Below are positions 32,578 through 41,185 of a DNA stretch of 41,841 nt, piece after piece. The DNA comes from Clostridia bacterium (GTDB lineage Bacteria > Bacillota > Clostridia > Oscillospirales > CAG-272): assembly GCA_017517745.1 (NCBI GenBank), contig JAFWYJ010000035.1, positions 1-41,841 of the forward strand, written 5' to 3'. The notes under the pieces were generated by a model. It saw only the letters and a program-made list of their open reading frames with translations, ran no database searches and was not told where the DNA came from. Position 1 is the first letter of the stretch. Each line of letters begins with the position of its first letter. The position numbers and the translations under genes were made by a program.

Positions 32578-32704
32578 CTTCAGCATTTCCTTTCATCGTG
32601 ACGAATTTCCGAGTTTATTGCTCGGAGCTTGGAAAGATCGATCTTTCACAATGCTATTTTGCCCCCGAATTTTGATTTCATACTATGCAAAGGAGGAAAA
32701 GCCC

Positions 32705-33439
32705 GTGTCTTTGTTCGTCATTGCCGACCTGCATTTATCCAGCGACGGAAGCAAGTCGATGGAAAAATTCGGTTCGCGTTGGACCGATTATATGAATAAG
32801 CTCAAGCGCAACTGGTCCGCGGTTGTTTCCGACGGCGACACGGTCATCATCCCGGGTGATATTTCATGGGCACTCAAGCTGGAGGACGCGCGCGAGGATC
32901 TGCTTTTTTTGGAATCGCTGCCGGGTAAAAAGCTGATCGGCAAGGGTAATCACGATTTTTGGTGGTCAACAGCAAAAAAAATGAATGAAATGCTGGAAGA
33001 AAACAATCTCCAAACCATCAAGACGATCTACAACAATGCATACCTTTTGGAGGATTGCATCGTCTGCGGTACGCGCGGCTGGTTCGTTGAGGAAAATCAA
33101 CAGCACACAGTCGGAGACGTCGACTACGCGAGAATCGTCAACCGCGAGGTCATCCGTCTGCGCCTGAGCTTGGATGAGGCCGTGAAGCTGAGAGATTCCG
33201 ACGGCAGAAATCTGCCGATCTTGGTGTTCTTGCACTTTCCGCCGGTTTGGGGCGGCTTCGTTTGCCGTGAGATCGTCGATCTCTTGCACGAATATGAAAT
33301 CTCCACCTGCTATTTCGGTCATATCCACGGAGCGTATTATACCCCGCGATCATCTGAGTTTGAGGGCATCGAGTTTGTTCTGACCGCCGCAGATGCGCTC
33401 AATTTTTCTCCAATGCCGATTTATCCCACCGATTTTTGA
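32705..33439 (+). CDS. Metallophosphoesterase
   Basis: A 244-residue calcineurin-like phosphoesterase. Metal-site motifs are IADLH (D8, H10), PGDISWA (D52), GKGNHDFWW (N82, H83), LHFPPVW and YFGHIHG. The D-x-H, GD, GNHD and GHxH set is complete, so it should be active. The start is GTG at 32705 after AAAGGAGG; the frame is open 67 codons further but overlaps the DUF1540 gene on the other strand. It is probably cytoplasmic. The substrate is unknown. It ends 109 bp before tig. Confidence 0.88.
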   Translation: MSLFVIADLHLSSDGSKSMEKFGSRWTDYMNKLKRNWSAVVSDGDTVIIPGDISWALKLEDAREDLLFLESLPGKKLIGKGNHDFWWSTAKKMNEMLEENNLQTIKTIYNNAYLLEDCIVCGTRGWFVEENQQHTVGDVDYARIVNREVIRLRLSLDEAVKLRDSDGRNLPILVFLHFPPVWGGFVCREIVDLLHEYEISTCYFGHIHGAYYTPRSSEFEGIEFVLTAADALNFSPMPIYPTDF

Positions 33440-33468
33440 AATTTTTGGCTGAAATTTTGAGAAACCTA

Positions 33469-33497
33469 TTGACAAAACGCCAAAAAAATTATAAAAT
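33469..33497 (+). promoter_or_regulatory. Promoter of tig
   Basis: TTGACA and TAAAAT are separated by 17 bp, 50 bp before the start. I see no CIRCE or CtsR-like operator nearby. Confidence 0.75.
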
Positions 33498-33547
33498 ATA
33501 ATCTGTATGTAAAAAACATTACCATTTCGTTTTGGAGGACACAAAAA

Positions 33548-34828
33548 ATGAGTTTGATCAAATGTGAAAAGACCGAAAAAAGCGTATATACGCTGGAATT
33601 TTCGGTTGACAAGGACACGTTTGCAAAGGCAATTTCCAACGCCTATCGCAAGCAGGTCGGTAAAATCACCGTTCCCGGCTTCCGCAAGGGAAAGGCTCCC
33701 CGCTCCGTCATCGAGAAGATGTACGGCAAGGGATTCTTCTATGAAGATGCAATCAACGAGGTTCTTCCCGATGCGTTTGACGCAGCCCTGAAGGAATCCG
33801 CTCTTGATATGGTAGGTCAGCCTGAGTTCGACATCGTTTCTGTTGATGACAACGGTGTTGTTCTGACCGCCAAGGTTGCTGTGAAGCCTGAGGTAAAGAT
33901 CGAAGGCTACTGTGGCATCGAGGCTGAAAAGACGGTTGCGGAAGTGACCGACGAAGAGGTTGAACACGAGATCAACACGATCCGCGAGCGCAATTCCAGA
34001 GAGATCGACGTCACCGATGACACCAAGGCAGAGATGGGAGACGTTTGCACCATCGACTACGAAGGATTTGTTGACGGCGTTGCATTTGAAGGCGGCAAGG
34101 GTGATGCATATCCCCTCAAGCTCGGCTCGGGCAACTTCATTCCCGGCTTTGAGGAGCAGGTTGCAGGACACGCGATCGAAGAAGCGTTTGACGTCAACGT
34201 CACCTTCCCCGAAGAGTATCATGCAAAAGAGCTTGCTGGCAAGGCAGCAGTCTTCAAGACTGTCATCCACAAGATCAAGCACGTTGAGCTTCCCGCTCTT
34301 GACGACGATTTCGCAAAGGACGTTTCCGAATTTGACACGATGGATGAATATCGTGCCGACATCAAGGCAAAAATTGCAAAGAGACACGAGGACGAGGCAG
34401 ATCGCAAGTTTGAAGATGCCATCCTTGACGCTCTGATCGAAAAGTTGGAGGCTGAGATCCCCGAGCAGATGTACGTTGCCGAGACCGAGAACTTTGTCCG
34501 CGACTATGACAACCGTCTGCGCATGCAGGGACTCGACCTCAAAACCTACTTCCAATACACGGGCCTTACGCTGGAGTCGCTGCGCGAACAGTTCCGTCCC
34601 CAGGCTGAGAAGCAGGTCAAGCTCCGTTTGGCGCTCGAGAAGATCGCTGAGTTGGAAAAGATCGAAGCAACCGAGGAAGACATCAATGCAGAACTCACTC
34701 GTATCGCAGAGGCTTATCAAATGGAGATCGATCAGGTTCGCGCTGCCGTTCCCACCGATTCCATCGCTCAGGATATGAAAGTGAAAAAGGCAATGGATCT
34801 CGTCAAAGAGAAAGCCATCGCAAAATAA
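33548..34828 (+). CDS. tig: Trigger factor
   Basis: A 426-residue ribosome-bound chaperone and prolyl isomerase. The N-terminal ribosome-binding domain (1-115) contains the signature region KQVGKITVPGFRKGKAPRSVIEK. The FKBP domain follows at about 155-245 (GDVCTIDYEGFVDGVAFEGG... LGSGNFIPGFEEQ... VTFPEEYHAKELAGK). The C-terminal helical arms make up the rest. The start follows TTGGAGGAC. tig-clpP-clpX is a classic order, linking folding of new chains with protein degradation. Length and domains are complete. Confidence 0.96.
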   Translation: MSLIKCEKTEKSVYTLEFSVDKDTFAKAISNAYRKQVGKITVPGFRKGKAPRSVIEKMYGKGFFYEDAINEVLPDAFDAALKESALDMVGQPEFDIVSVDDNGVVLTAKVAVKPEVKIEGYCGIEAEKTVAEVTDEEVEHEINTIRERNSREIDVTDDTKAEMGDVCTIDYEGFVDGVAFEGGKGDAYPLKLGSGNFIPGFEEQVAGHAIEEAFDVNVTFPEEYHAKELAGKAAVFKTVIHKIKHVELPALDDDFAKDVSEFDTMDEYRADIKAKIAKRHEDEADRKFEDAILDALIEKLEAEIPEQMYVAETENFVRDYDNRLRMQGLDLKTYFQYTGLTLESLREQFRPQAEKQVKLRLALEKIAELEKIEATEEDINAELTRIAEAYQMEIDQVRAAVPTDSIAQDMKVKKAMDLVKEKAIAK

Positions 34829-34897
34829 ATCCACTGACAGAACCGGAATTTGCTTTTGCGACTTCCGGTTCAAATCTTAAGAAAAGAGGTATCAGAA

Positions 34898-35509
34898 ATG
34901 TTTGATTACAGAGAACACACGAAGGATGCTCTGGTTCCCGTTGTTGTGGAGCAAACCAATCGAGGCGAGCGTTCCTATGATATTTTTTCGCGCTTGCTCA
35001 ACGATCGTATTATTTTCCTCTCGGATGAAGTAAATGACGTCACCGCTTCCCTGGTAGTTGCGCAAATGCTCTTCCTCGAGGCGCAGGATCCCGACAAGGA
35101 CATTTCCTTCTATATCAACTCGCCCGGCGGCTCGGTGACGGCAGGTATGGCGATCTATGACACCATGCAGTTCATCAAATGTGACGTTTCCACCATCTGC
35201 ATCGGTATGGCGGCAAGCATGGGCGCGTTCCTGCTTTCCTCCGGAACCAAGGGCAAGAGATTCGCGCTTCCTCACAGCGAGGTGATGATCCACCAGCCTC
35301 TCGGCGGCGCGCGCGGTCAGGCAAGCGACATTCAGATCCAGGCTGAGCAGATCCTCAAGACCAAAGCGATGCTCAATCGCATTCTTGCGGAAAACACGGG
35401 AAAACCGCTGAAAACCATCGAAAAAGATACCGATCGCGACAACTACATGACCGCGCAGGAGGCGTTGGAATACGGCCTGGTCGACAAGGTGCTTTCCAAG
35501 CGTCCCTAA
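34898..35509 (+). CDS. clpP: ATP-dependent Clp protease proteolytic subunit
   Basis: A 203-residue serine protease subunit that forms the degradation chamber with ClpX (or ClpC, to which MecA brings substrates). The catalytic triad is S107 in GMAASMGA, H132 in MIHQP and D181 in the TDRD segment. NSPGGSV marks the oxyanion region. The ATG at 34898 follows AAAAGAGGTATC; a longer open frame lies in the tig-clpP gap. That gap contains an imperfect hairpin (ACCGGAA/TTCCGGT, about 34844-34869) without a T-run, perhaps a processing site. Confidence 0.96.
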   Translation: MFDYREHTKDALVPVVVEQTNRGERSYDIFSRLLNDRIIFLSDEVNDVTASLVVAQMLFLEAQDPDKDISFYINSPGGSVTAGMAIYDTMQFIKCDVSTICIGMAASMGAFLLSSGTKGKRFALPHSEVMIHQPLGGARGQASDIQIQAEQILKTKAMLNRILAENTGKPLKTIEKDTDRDNYMTAQEALEYGLVDKVLSKRP

Positions 35510-35532
35510 TAAATCCTATTTGGGAGTAATTC

Positions 35533-36876
35533 ATGGCTAACACAAATTCTCACAACGGCTCCAAGCATCAACGCCATTGCTCGTTCTGCGGAAGGAACGA
35601 AAATCAGGTGCATTTTCTGATCCCCGCGCCAACAGGTGCTTATATCTGCGATTTCTGCGTCGAGGCATGCAATGACATCATTTCCGAAGCAGAGCAGGAT
35701 ACCCCTGCGTTGGAAGGTCTTTCCCTCTCCGAGCTTCCCCGCCCGATTCAGATCAAGGAAGCACTTGACAAATACGTCATCGGACAGGATGCGGCCAAGA
35801 TCGCGCTTTCGGTTGCCGTTTACAATCACTACAAACGCATCCTTTCGGTTGAGGAAAGAAAGCCCAAGGGACGCAAGAAAAAGGATCTCGCGCAGGTGGA
35901 AACCGATGAGGTCGAGTTGCAAAAGAGCAACGTCCTTCTGATCGGTCCCACGGGCGTCGGAAAGACCTATCTCGCGCAAACACTTGCCAAAACGCTTCAG
36001 GTTCCCTTTGCCATTGCGGATGCTACCACACTCACCGAGGCGGGTTACGTCGGCGAGGACGTAGAAAACATCCTTTTGCGCCTGATTCAAGCGGCAGACT
36101 ATGATATCGAGCTTGCCGAACGCGGCATCATTTATATCGACGAGATCGACAAGATCGCCAGAAAGAGCGAAAATCGCTCGATCACGCGTGACGTTTCGGG
36201 TGAAGGTGTCCAACAAGCGCTTCTGAAGATCCTGGAGGGTACGGTTGCCAACGTCCCCCCGCAGGGCGGACGCAAGCATCCGAATCAGGAGTTCATTCAG
36301 ATCAACACCAAAAACATTCTCTTCATTTGCGGCGGTGCATTTGAGGGACTCGACAAGGTGATCGAGAACCGCAAGGGCAACCAGACGATCGGCTTTGGCG
36401 GCGAGATCAAAACAAAGGCGGAACGCAAGGATACCGGCATTTTCCGCGACGTCATTCCGCATGACATCGTCAAATTCGGATTGATTCCAGAGCTGGTCGG
36501 ACGCATTCCCATGATCGTTCCGTTGGATGATCTGGACAAAACGGCTTTGGTACGGATTCTGACCGAGCCGAAAAATTCTTTGACCAAGCAATTTGAAAAG
36601 CTGTTTTCAATGGACGGCGTGAAACTGACCTTCTCCCCCGATGCATTGGAAACCGTGGCAACACTTGCGCTGGAGCGCAATACGGGCGCGCGAGGTCTGC
36701 GCTCGATTCTGGAATCGGCGATGACAGACATCATGTACGAGATTCCCTCTCGCCATGACGTGGCAGAGGTAGAAATCACCCCTGATTGTATCAAGGGGAC
36801 CGGAAAAAGCGTCTATCATCTCTTGCGGGAGCTTCCCGCGTCGGAGGATACACCGGCGTTTCCCGAGGCAAATTAA
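35533..36876 (+). CDS. clpX: ATP-dependent Clp protease ATPase subunit ClpX
   Basis: A 447-residue AAA+ unfoldase that feeds tagged proteins, including ssrA-tagged ones, into ClpP. The N-terminal zinc finger has C16, C19, C39 and C42. Walker A is GPTGVGKT (138-145), Walker B is [10 protein letters not shown], and the ClpP-binding loop region is near [10 protein letters not shown]. The C-terminal domain contains [10 protein letters not shown]. It starts 23 nt after clpP. The tmRNA that supplies its best-known substrates lies 4.3 kb downstream. Confidence 0.97.
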   Translation: MANTNSHNGSKHQRHCSFCGRNENQVHFLIPAPTGAYICDFCVEACNDIISEAEQDTPALEGLSLSELPRPIQIKEALDKYVIGQDAAKIALSVAVYNHYKRILSVEERKPKGRKKKDLAQVETDEVELQKSNVLLIGPTGVGKTYLAQTLAKTLQVPFAIADATTLTEAGYVGEDVENILLRLIQAADYDIELAERGIIYIDEIDKIARKSENRSITRDVSGEGVQQALLKILEGTVANVPPQGGRKHPNQEFIQINTKNILFICGGAFEGLDKVIENRKGNQTIGFGGEIKTKAERKDTGIFRDVIPHDIVKFGLIPELVGRIPMIVPLDDLDKTALVRILTEPKNSLTKQFEKLFSMDGVKLTFSPDALETVATLALERNTGARGLRSILESAMTDIMYEIPSRHDVAEVEITPDCIKGTGKSVYHLLRELPASEDTPAFPEAN

Positions 36877-36880
36877 ATCA

Positions 36881-36908
36881 TCAGGGTGTCGCGTACGCGA
36901 CACCCTGA
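36881..36908. terminator. Bidirectional terminator after clpX
   Basis: A perfect 28-bp palindrome (TCAGGGTGTCGCG and its exact complement around TA) lies between convergent genes and is followed by a T-rich stretch. Confidence 0.75.
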
Positions 36909-36915
36909 TTCATTT

Positions 36916-37770
36916 TCAACAGCCGCAACCGCATTTAGAGGAGCGATCGTTTCCGTGCTGTGAAGGATTGCCGCTTCCCTGCGGACAAAATTCGCCCGTC
37001 GGGAACGGCATGCAACGGAACACATGACATGGATCGTCCTCTTCCACGGGACAACACTCTTTTTCGGGAATGCAATATTCTCCCGCCTGAATCACAAGCT
37101 GTGCGGGACGAACGATGCGAACGACCGAAAAGATGCCCAGGGAAACGGTCAGATAGCGTTTGCCGTGTCCGTCGTCATCAAACATCAAAGGCGATTCCAA
37201 GGACGAAACGACCGCGTCGGGAAGATCGTTCTCCTGACAACAGCAACAGCAGTTGCAATCCGAAGCTCTTTCCATGATCTTCGTTCCGAGGATCACAGGC
37301 TCAACAACTTCAACAATCGCGGTGGGATCGTTGCGCATTCCGCAATCGGGCTTGGGCAACGCGCAGAAATCGCTTCCGCATGCATGGCTCTTGAAGACGC
37401 TGACGTTGCTCTCACAGCCGTAGAGAATGACGCGCTTTTCCAGCACGGCAATGCCCTCCAGCTCTTGCGCACGTCCGCCGCCGACACAAGCCTCAAATAC
37501 GAGCTTGACATAAAAACGAATGGTAACCGCATAAAATCCGCGGTTGAATTGAATGGGGTCGATGCCGATATAGGTCCACACGATCTTCGCGCATTTCGCG
37601 CGAATCGCTCCCGTGTGCTCGAGAAGCTCGTTGCCATAGCAAGAAAGATATACGCGTACGTTCTCAAAGCAATCGCGGTCGCGACAGGAATCTAATACCC
37701 GATTGGTTTCAATGCACACCGTCTCTCGCGGAGTTGCGCTCGGCGTGCAGGGGAATCTGTTTTCCGCCAT
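36916..37770 (-). CDS. Cys-rich protein of unknown function, possible spore-surface protein
   Basis: A 284-residue soluble protein with about 28 cysteines and no signal peptide. Near the N-terminus ETVCIETNRVLDSCRDRDCFENVRVYL resembles the start of Cys-rich clostridial proteins that I have seen annotated as hypothetical. The centre has a DCNCCCCCQEND run of five adjacent Cys, and the end is KCGCGC. The pattern of beta strands between Cys pairs (FYAVTIRFYVKLVFE, YLTVSLGIFSVVRI) suggests a jelly-roll-like fold. Cys-rich proteins without a signal peptide often form spore coat or exosporium layers; that use here is inference. The start follows AAGGAGATCAACGAAG. Confidence 0.65.
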   Translation of the reverse strand: MAENRFPCTPSATPRETVCIETNRVLDSCRDRDCFENVRVYLSCYGNELLEHTGAIRAKCAKIVWTYIGIDPIQFNRGFYAVTIRFYVKLVFEACVGGGRAQELEGIAVLEKRVILYGCESNVSVFKSHACGSDFCALPKPDCGMRNDPTAIVEVVEPVILGTKIMERASDCNCCCCCQENDLPDAVVSSLESPLMFDDDGHGKRYLTVSLGIFSVVRIVRPAQLVIQAGEYCIPEKECCPVEEDDPCHVFRCMPFPTGEFCPQGSGNPSQHGNDRSSKCGCGC

Positions 37771-37896
37771 CTTCGTTGATCTCCTTTTCCAAAAATTCAG
37801 AGAAAACTCTCTTCGCTATCATTCTATGCATCTCGCCATATTTTGACACCAAATCCCTCTTTGGAAAACGGAAATGTAAACAATCTTGTTTGGATA

Positions 37897-37925
37897 TTGA
37901 AAAAGCCCGGAAAATCGGTTATAAT
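37897..37925 (+). promoter_or_regulatory. Promoter of the FKBP lipoprotein gene
   Basis: TTGAAA and TATAAT are separated by 17 bp, 37 bp before the start. Confidence 0.75.
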
Positions 37926-37961
37926 GATAGGAGAAAAAACAGAAAAGGACACACAAACACT

Positions 37962-38984
37962 ATGAAACGAATTTTTTATCTCCTGCTCGTGCTCATCATC
38001 ATGCTTCCCCTCGCATCTTGTGCTTCTTCCCCCAAAAAGCCAACCGATTTCCCTGACTACGCCAAAATGAATTGTGAGCAATGGGTCACCCTCGGTGACT
38101 ATACCTCACTCCCCTATCCCACCGACGCCGATGCACACGCGGCAAAAAATCTGTATGATGAATATGTCAAAACATACGATCAAACCATCACCGGACGTGC
38201 TGCGCAAACAGGAGATTTCGTCAACATTGATTATGCGGGCTATCTCAACGGTGTTGCCTTTAAGGGCGGAACCGCATCCAACCAACAAGTTTTCATTGTT
38301 ACCGACAGCGGATACATTCCGGGATTTGTCGAGGGAATTGCCGGACACGAGATCGGGGAGGAATTCGACGTGCCCGTCACGTTTCCCGAAAACTATGGCA
38401 GCACCGATCTGGCAGGAAAAAGCGTTGTCTTCAAAATGAAGCTGAACAAGATCTACGATCTCAAACTTTCGGATGAGACCGTCTCACAAAAGACCAACGG
38501 GCAATATACCACCTACGACGCGCTTTTGCAAACCTACAAAAACGATTATGTCGGTCCTGCTTTCTTGGAGGCACTGATTTCCGCATCGACCTTCGCCCAG
38601 CTCCCCGCAGAAACCTATCAATTCCTTGTCGAGCGTATGCGCGAAACCTACCGCGAATATGCAGACTACTACAAGATGGATTATGAAAAGTTCCTCGCGG
38701 CAAACGGTGTTACCGAGGCTGATTTTGAATTCTCCGCCAAGAATCAGGTAAAGATCTACGTTCTCGTCTTTGCGCTGGCAAAGCAGCAGGGCATTGAAAT
38801 TGATGACGCAACCTTTGCGCAGGAGTGGGAGAAGGATCTGCAATCCTTCATGACGAAAAACGGATATACGCGCGAGCAAGCCGAAGCCAAGCGCACGGAA
38901 AACAACAAATTGGAATTCAGAGCAAAATTGATCTGCGAAGCCGTTTCCAACTGGTTGGTTCTTCAAAATCAAGCATCGAATTGA
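37962..38984 (+). CDS. FKBP-type peptidyl-prolyl isomerase lipoprotein, trigger-factor-like
   Basis: A 340-residue exported foldase. The signal peptide ends in lipobox LASC (C20), so it should be lipid-anchored outside. An FKBP domain follows at about 85-165 (GDFVNIDYAGYLNGVAFKGG... SGYIPGFVEGIAGHEIGEEFDVPVTFPENY... LAGKSVVFK). A long helical tail comes next. The FKBP domain matches that of the local trigger factor almost position by position, and the tail is like its C-terminal arms, but the ribosome-binding domain is replaced by a lipoprotein signal. It probably folds exported proteins, as PrsA does. The ATG at 37962 starts the signal peptide; the frame is open further upstream. Confidence 0.85.
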   Translation: MKRIFYLLLVLIIMLPLASCASSPKKPTDFPDYAKMNCEQWVTLGDYTSLPYPTDADAHAAKNLYDEYVKTYDQTITGRAAQTGDFVNIDYAGYLNGVAFKGGTASNQQVFIVTDSGYIPGFVEGIAGHEIGEEFDVPVTFPENYGSTDLAGKSVVFKMKLNKIYDLKLSDETVSQKTNGQYTTYDALLQTYKNDYVGPAFLEALISASTFAQLPAETYQFLVERMRETYREYADYYKMDYEKFLAANGVTEADFEFSAKNQVKIYVLVFALAKQQGIEIDDATFAQEWEKDLQSFMTKNGYTREQAEAKRTENNKLEFRAKLICEAVSNWLVLQNQASN

Positions 38985-38997
38985 ACTCCTTTTAGCA

Positions 38998-39031
38998 AAA
39001 AACGGACAGAGATTTTTCTCTGTCCGTTTTT
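38998..39031. terminator. Bidirectional terminator after the FKBP lipoprotein gene
   Basis: The 14-bp stem AAAAACGGACAGAG and its complement with a short T-rich loop gives T-runs on both strands. Confidence 0.9.
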
Positions 39032-39039
39032 GATGACGT

Positions 39040-39276
39040 TCAATTCAATGAATTCGGGCCTTTCATTTCGCCGTACTTACCGTCGGATTTGTCCTGCTCC
39101 ACTTGCAATTCGCCGGAAGTTTCACTCTGCTCTTCTTCCTTGCGAGGTGACTCATAAGATTCCAGATTATCCGGAATATTGTCTTCCGGAGGATCGATCA
39201 AATATACAGCAACTGCAACAACAACAATCGCAATGAAAATGAGCAAGGCGATAAAAACAATTTTTTTATTATTCAT
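39040..39276 (-). CDS. Small single-pass membrane protein
   Basis: A 78-residue protein that I do not recognise. Three Lys follow the start, then a strong TM helix (about 6-26; IVFIALLIFIAIVVVAVAVYLI), then an acidic, polar tail (PPEDNIPDNLESYESPRKEEEQSETSGE) predicted to be outside. The ATG at 39276 follows AAAGGAAGTGCTGTTT. It is convergent with the FKBP lipoprotein and shares its terminator. It has no Cys, so it is not a lipoprotein. Confidence 0.6.
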   Translation of the reverse strand: MNNKKIVFIALLIFIAIVVVAVAVYLIDPPEDNIPDNLESYESPRKEEEQSETSGELQVEQDKSDGKYGEMKGPNSLN

Positions 39277-39678
39277 AAACAGCACTTCCTTTCATTCATA
39301 CATGTTTATTTTACCATAGAAACAGCCGCCTTGTCAAGAGATATTGAAAAAATTCATCAATTATTATCGCCTCCACCGGGCGGATCAACAGCTCACCGCG
39401 TGCGCCCTTGGCAAGATCCTTGTTGATGGTCATATAAGGAGAAATCGCAAGGTTCAGCGGGATCTCTTTGCCCATATACTCCACCTTTGTCTCTCGAGGA
39501 ATCCTCCTTGGTGTAGACCTTTTTGTTGTTTGCGTTCGCTTCCATCTTGGCGCGCACGCCGTCGTCCGACAGCAGCTCAATGTGCCGGCGGATCCTGTCC
39601 GAGACCTCTTCTCCGACCGTTTTCTTGGAGTAATGCACGGTACGATCGGATTTTTGGTCAACTTTTTTCGATTTTTCC

Positions 39679-39784
39679 TTGACAAATGCCTTTGCTTGGC
39701 GTATAATAGTGTTAGAGTCAAGACTCGTTATAGCGTTGGGGAATTGTACCCCAAGGCTCACTGACAACGCTTGGCTCTTTTTTT
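39679..39784 (+). other. Antisense promoter plus hairpin and T-tract inside the relic (candidate small RNA)
   Basis: On the plus strand a perfect TTGACA (39679-39684) and TATAAT (39702-39707) at 17-bp spacing are followed by inverted repeats (AGCGTTG 39732-39738 / CAACGCT 39765-39771, and TTGGGG/CCCCAA inside them). CTCTTTTTTT follows at 39775-39784. This is the layout of a short structured transcript of about 70 nt. The minus strand here also codes part of the MuF-C-like domain, so the signal could be a by-product of coding. Confidence 0.35.
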
Positions 39785-40293
39785 CGTCCCAATAAATCAC
39801 AGAATCGCTATCTGCAATTCGATCAAGAAATGCCTGAAAATTGTTTCTGCCATAAGCACTTGTCAATATGTTCGCTTTGATGTGTCTCTTCTCCAACCGG
39901 CCCTCACCGTTCAGCATGATTGCCGCGATCACAGGTCGGTTCTGCGAATCGATTGCTTCTGTAATAATCACCACGCTGTCATCGCGCGTAAAGCTGTCGG
40001 CAATCATCACGGGATCAGAAAGATACTTGGGAAGATTCTTGACCAAAGAAATCTCCAATTCGTGGTAATTCCCTTTCGATTTGCCCGCTTGTTTTCCGGT
40101 GATCGTTTTCAAATGCTTTGCCGTCAAGAGAATTGGAAGATCCGGAAGTCCTGCCTCTTGCAAAAGCCTCGGCGTGTCCATGATCTTGAGATGTGTGCTC
40201 GAAACGTCCTTCCCATCCAAGACCTCATCCACTTGCTGAGAAAACGATTTTTTGGAGTAGCGAACATTTCCATCACTATTTTTTTCAAAAGGC

Positions 40294-40405
40294 TTGACAT
40301 TCAAAGCCTTTTGTAGTATACTAGTGATGAAAAGGTGACCTTTGTCGCGGATACCCTCACCGTTTTGGGTGGTTGGCTCCGTAGTGAACGACAAGGTTGC
40401 CTTTT
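40294..40405 (+). other. Second antisense promoter plus hairpin inside the relic
   Basis: TTGACA (40294-40299) and TATACT (40317-40322) at 17-bp spacing are followed by a long imperfect stem: AAAAGGTGACCTTTGTCG (40330-40347) pairs with CGACAAGGTTGCCTTTT (40389-40405). An inner CACC/GGTG hairpin lies between. On the minus strand this is the end of the LPD3-like domain. Confidence 0.3.
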
Positions 40406-41097
40406 CTGTTATTACATCATGGAGATACATTCGCTGGCTTTGATTATCTCTTTGAACCATTACACCCATATAGTATTTTTCACCTGCAATCGATATGGGT
40501 GCCGCAACAATGATCCTTGTATATGGTTTATTCTCCGGATGGTATATATCGATAATTTTACCCTTTGATAGAACATCAGGAATTGCAGAAAAGGAAATGA
40601 CTTTGTTATAGGTTAAACCATGACCTTTATCATCTCTGAAACTGGATGTAGTGACAGAAACATCACCCATATCAGGATTATAGACTTCATTGCCGAAAGA
40701 ATTAAAAAATGTAACAACTCGCTCTTTAAGCGATGTTTTGCCGTCACTTTTAAATTCTTCACCGCTCAACTCTGCTATTATATGCATCTGTGTTACAGCA
40801 CGAGCGTTTTCATGCAAATTGATCGTTTCAATCTCTTTCATAGAGTACGAGACACGCTCTGCTTCACTTTTTTCATTCTCTTGGGCTTTTCCAATCTTCC
40901 CCCTCACATACTTCCATCCCGCGTCCTCCACCGCCTTCAGGTAAAGCTTTTCGGCTTTCTGCAAGCGTGCGTGCTCGGCGCGGGCTTCTTTGTTGCCAAG
41001 GCGAGAGAAGGCTTCCTTCAAGCGGCGGATCCAATCCAGGATCCGCTCGGCAATCGAGGGCTTGTCATGCACAAAAAGCTTTGTCGAAAAAATCCTG

Positions 41098-41126
41098 TTG
41101 ACAAATGGACTCTTTTGCGGTATAAT
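41098..41126 (+). promoter_or_regulatory. Promoter of ssrA
   Basis: TTGACA and TATAAT, both perfect, are separated by 17 bp. The predicted start lies 50-55 nt before the mature tmRNA. The leader folds into a 10-bp perfect stem (ATAGGCAACG 41129-41138 / 41167-41176) with an inner stem (GGATCGC/GCGACC). Confidence 0.85.
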
Positions 41127-41185
41127 AAATAGGCAACGAAAGGGATCGCGCTTTGCGACCTCGTTACGTTGCCTATTCTTGACAT

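Larger units (their letters stand above)
39311..41097 (-). pseudogene. Decayed large polyvalent protein fragment (LPD3-like, MuF-C-like domains)
   Basis: A relic of a mobile-element or phage gene. Read on the minus strand it begins within a linker (KPSIAERILDWIRRLKEAFSRLG) with no proper start, because the 5' end stops at the ssrA promoter. An LPD3-like domain follows (SMKEIETINLHENARAV... PEPTTQNGEGIRDKGHLFITS-type end near 40330). Next is a repeated linker (DGNVRYSKK; RTVHYSKK) and a phage MuF-C-like domain (IMDTPRLLQEAGLPDLPILLTAKHLKT... QFPNAITSLDSNTIIRQ). Near 39500 the frame breaks: homologous-looking sequence (ETKVEYMGKEIPLNLAISPYM) continues in another frame to 39311. No integrase or other element gene is present. 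It is almost certainly non-functional as a protein. Confidence 0.75.

Noticed and set aside
30507-34873. Minus-strand open frames of over 500 codons opposite thrC and tig
   Set aside because: Same cause: antisense shadows of highly biased genes. No homology-like motifs, promoters or ribosome sites.
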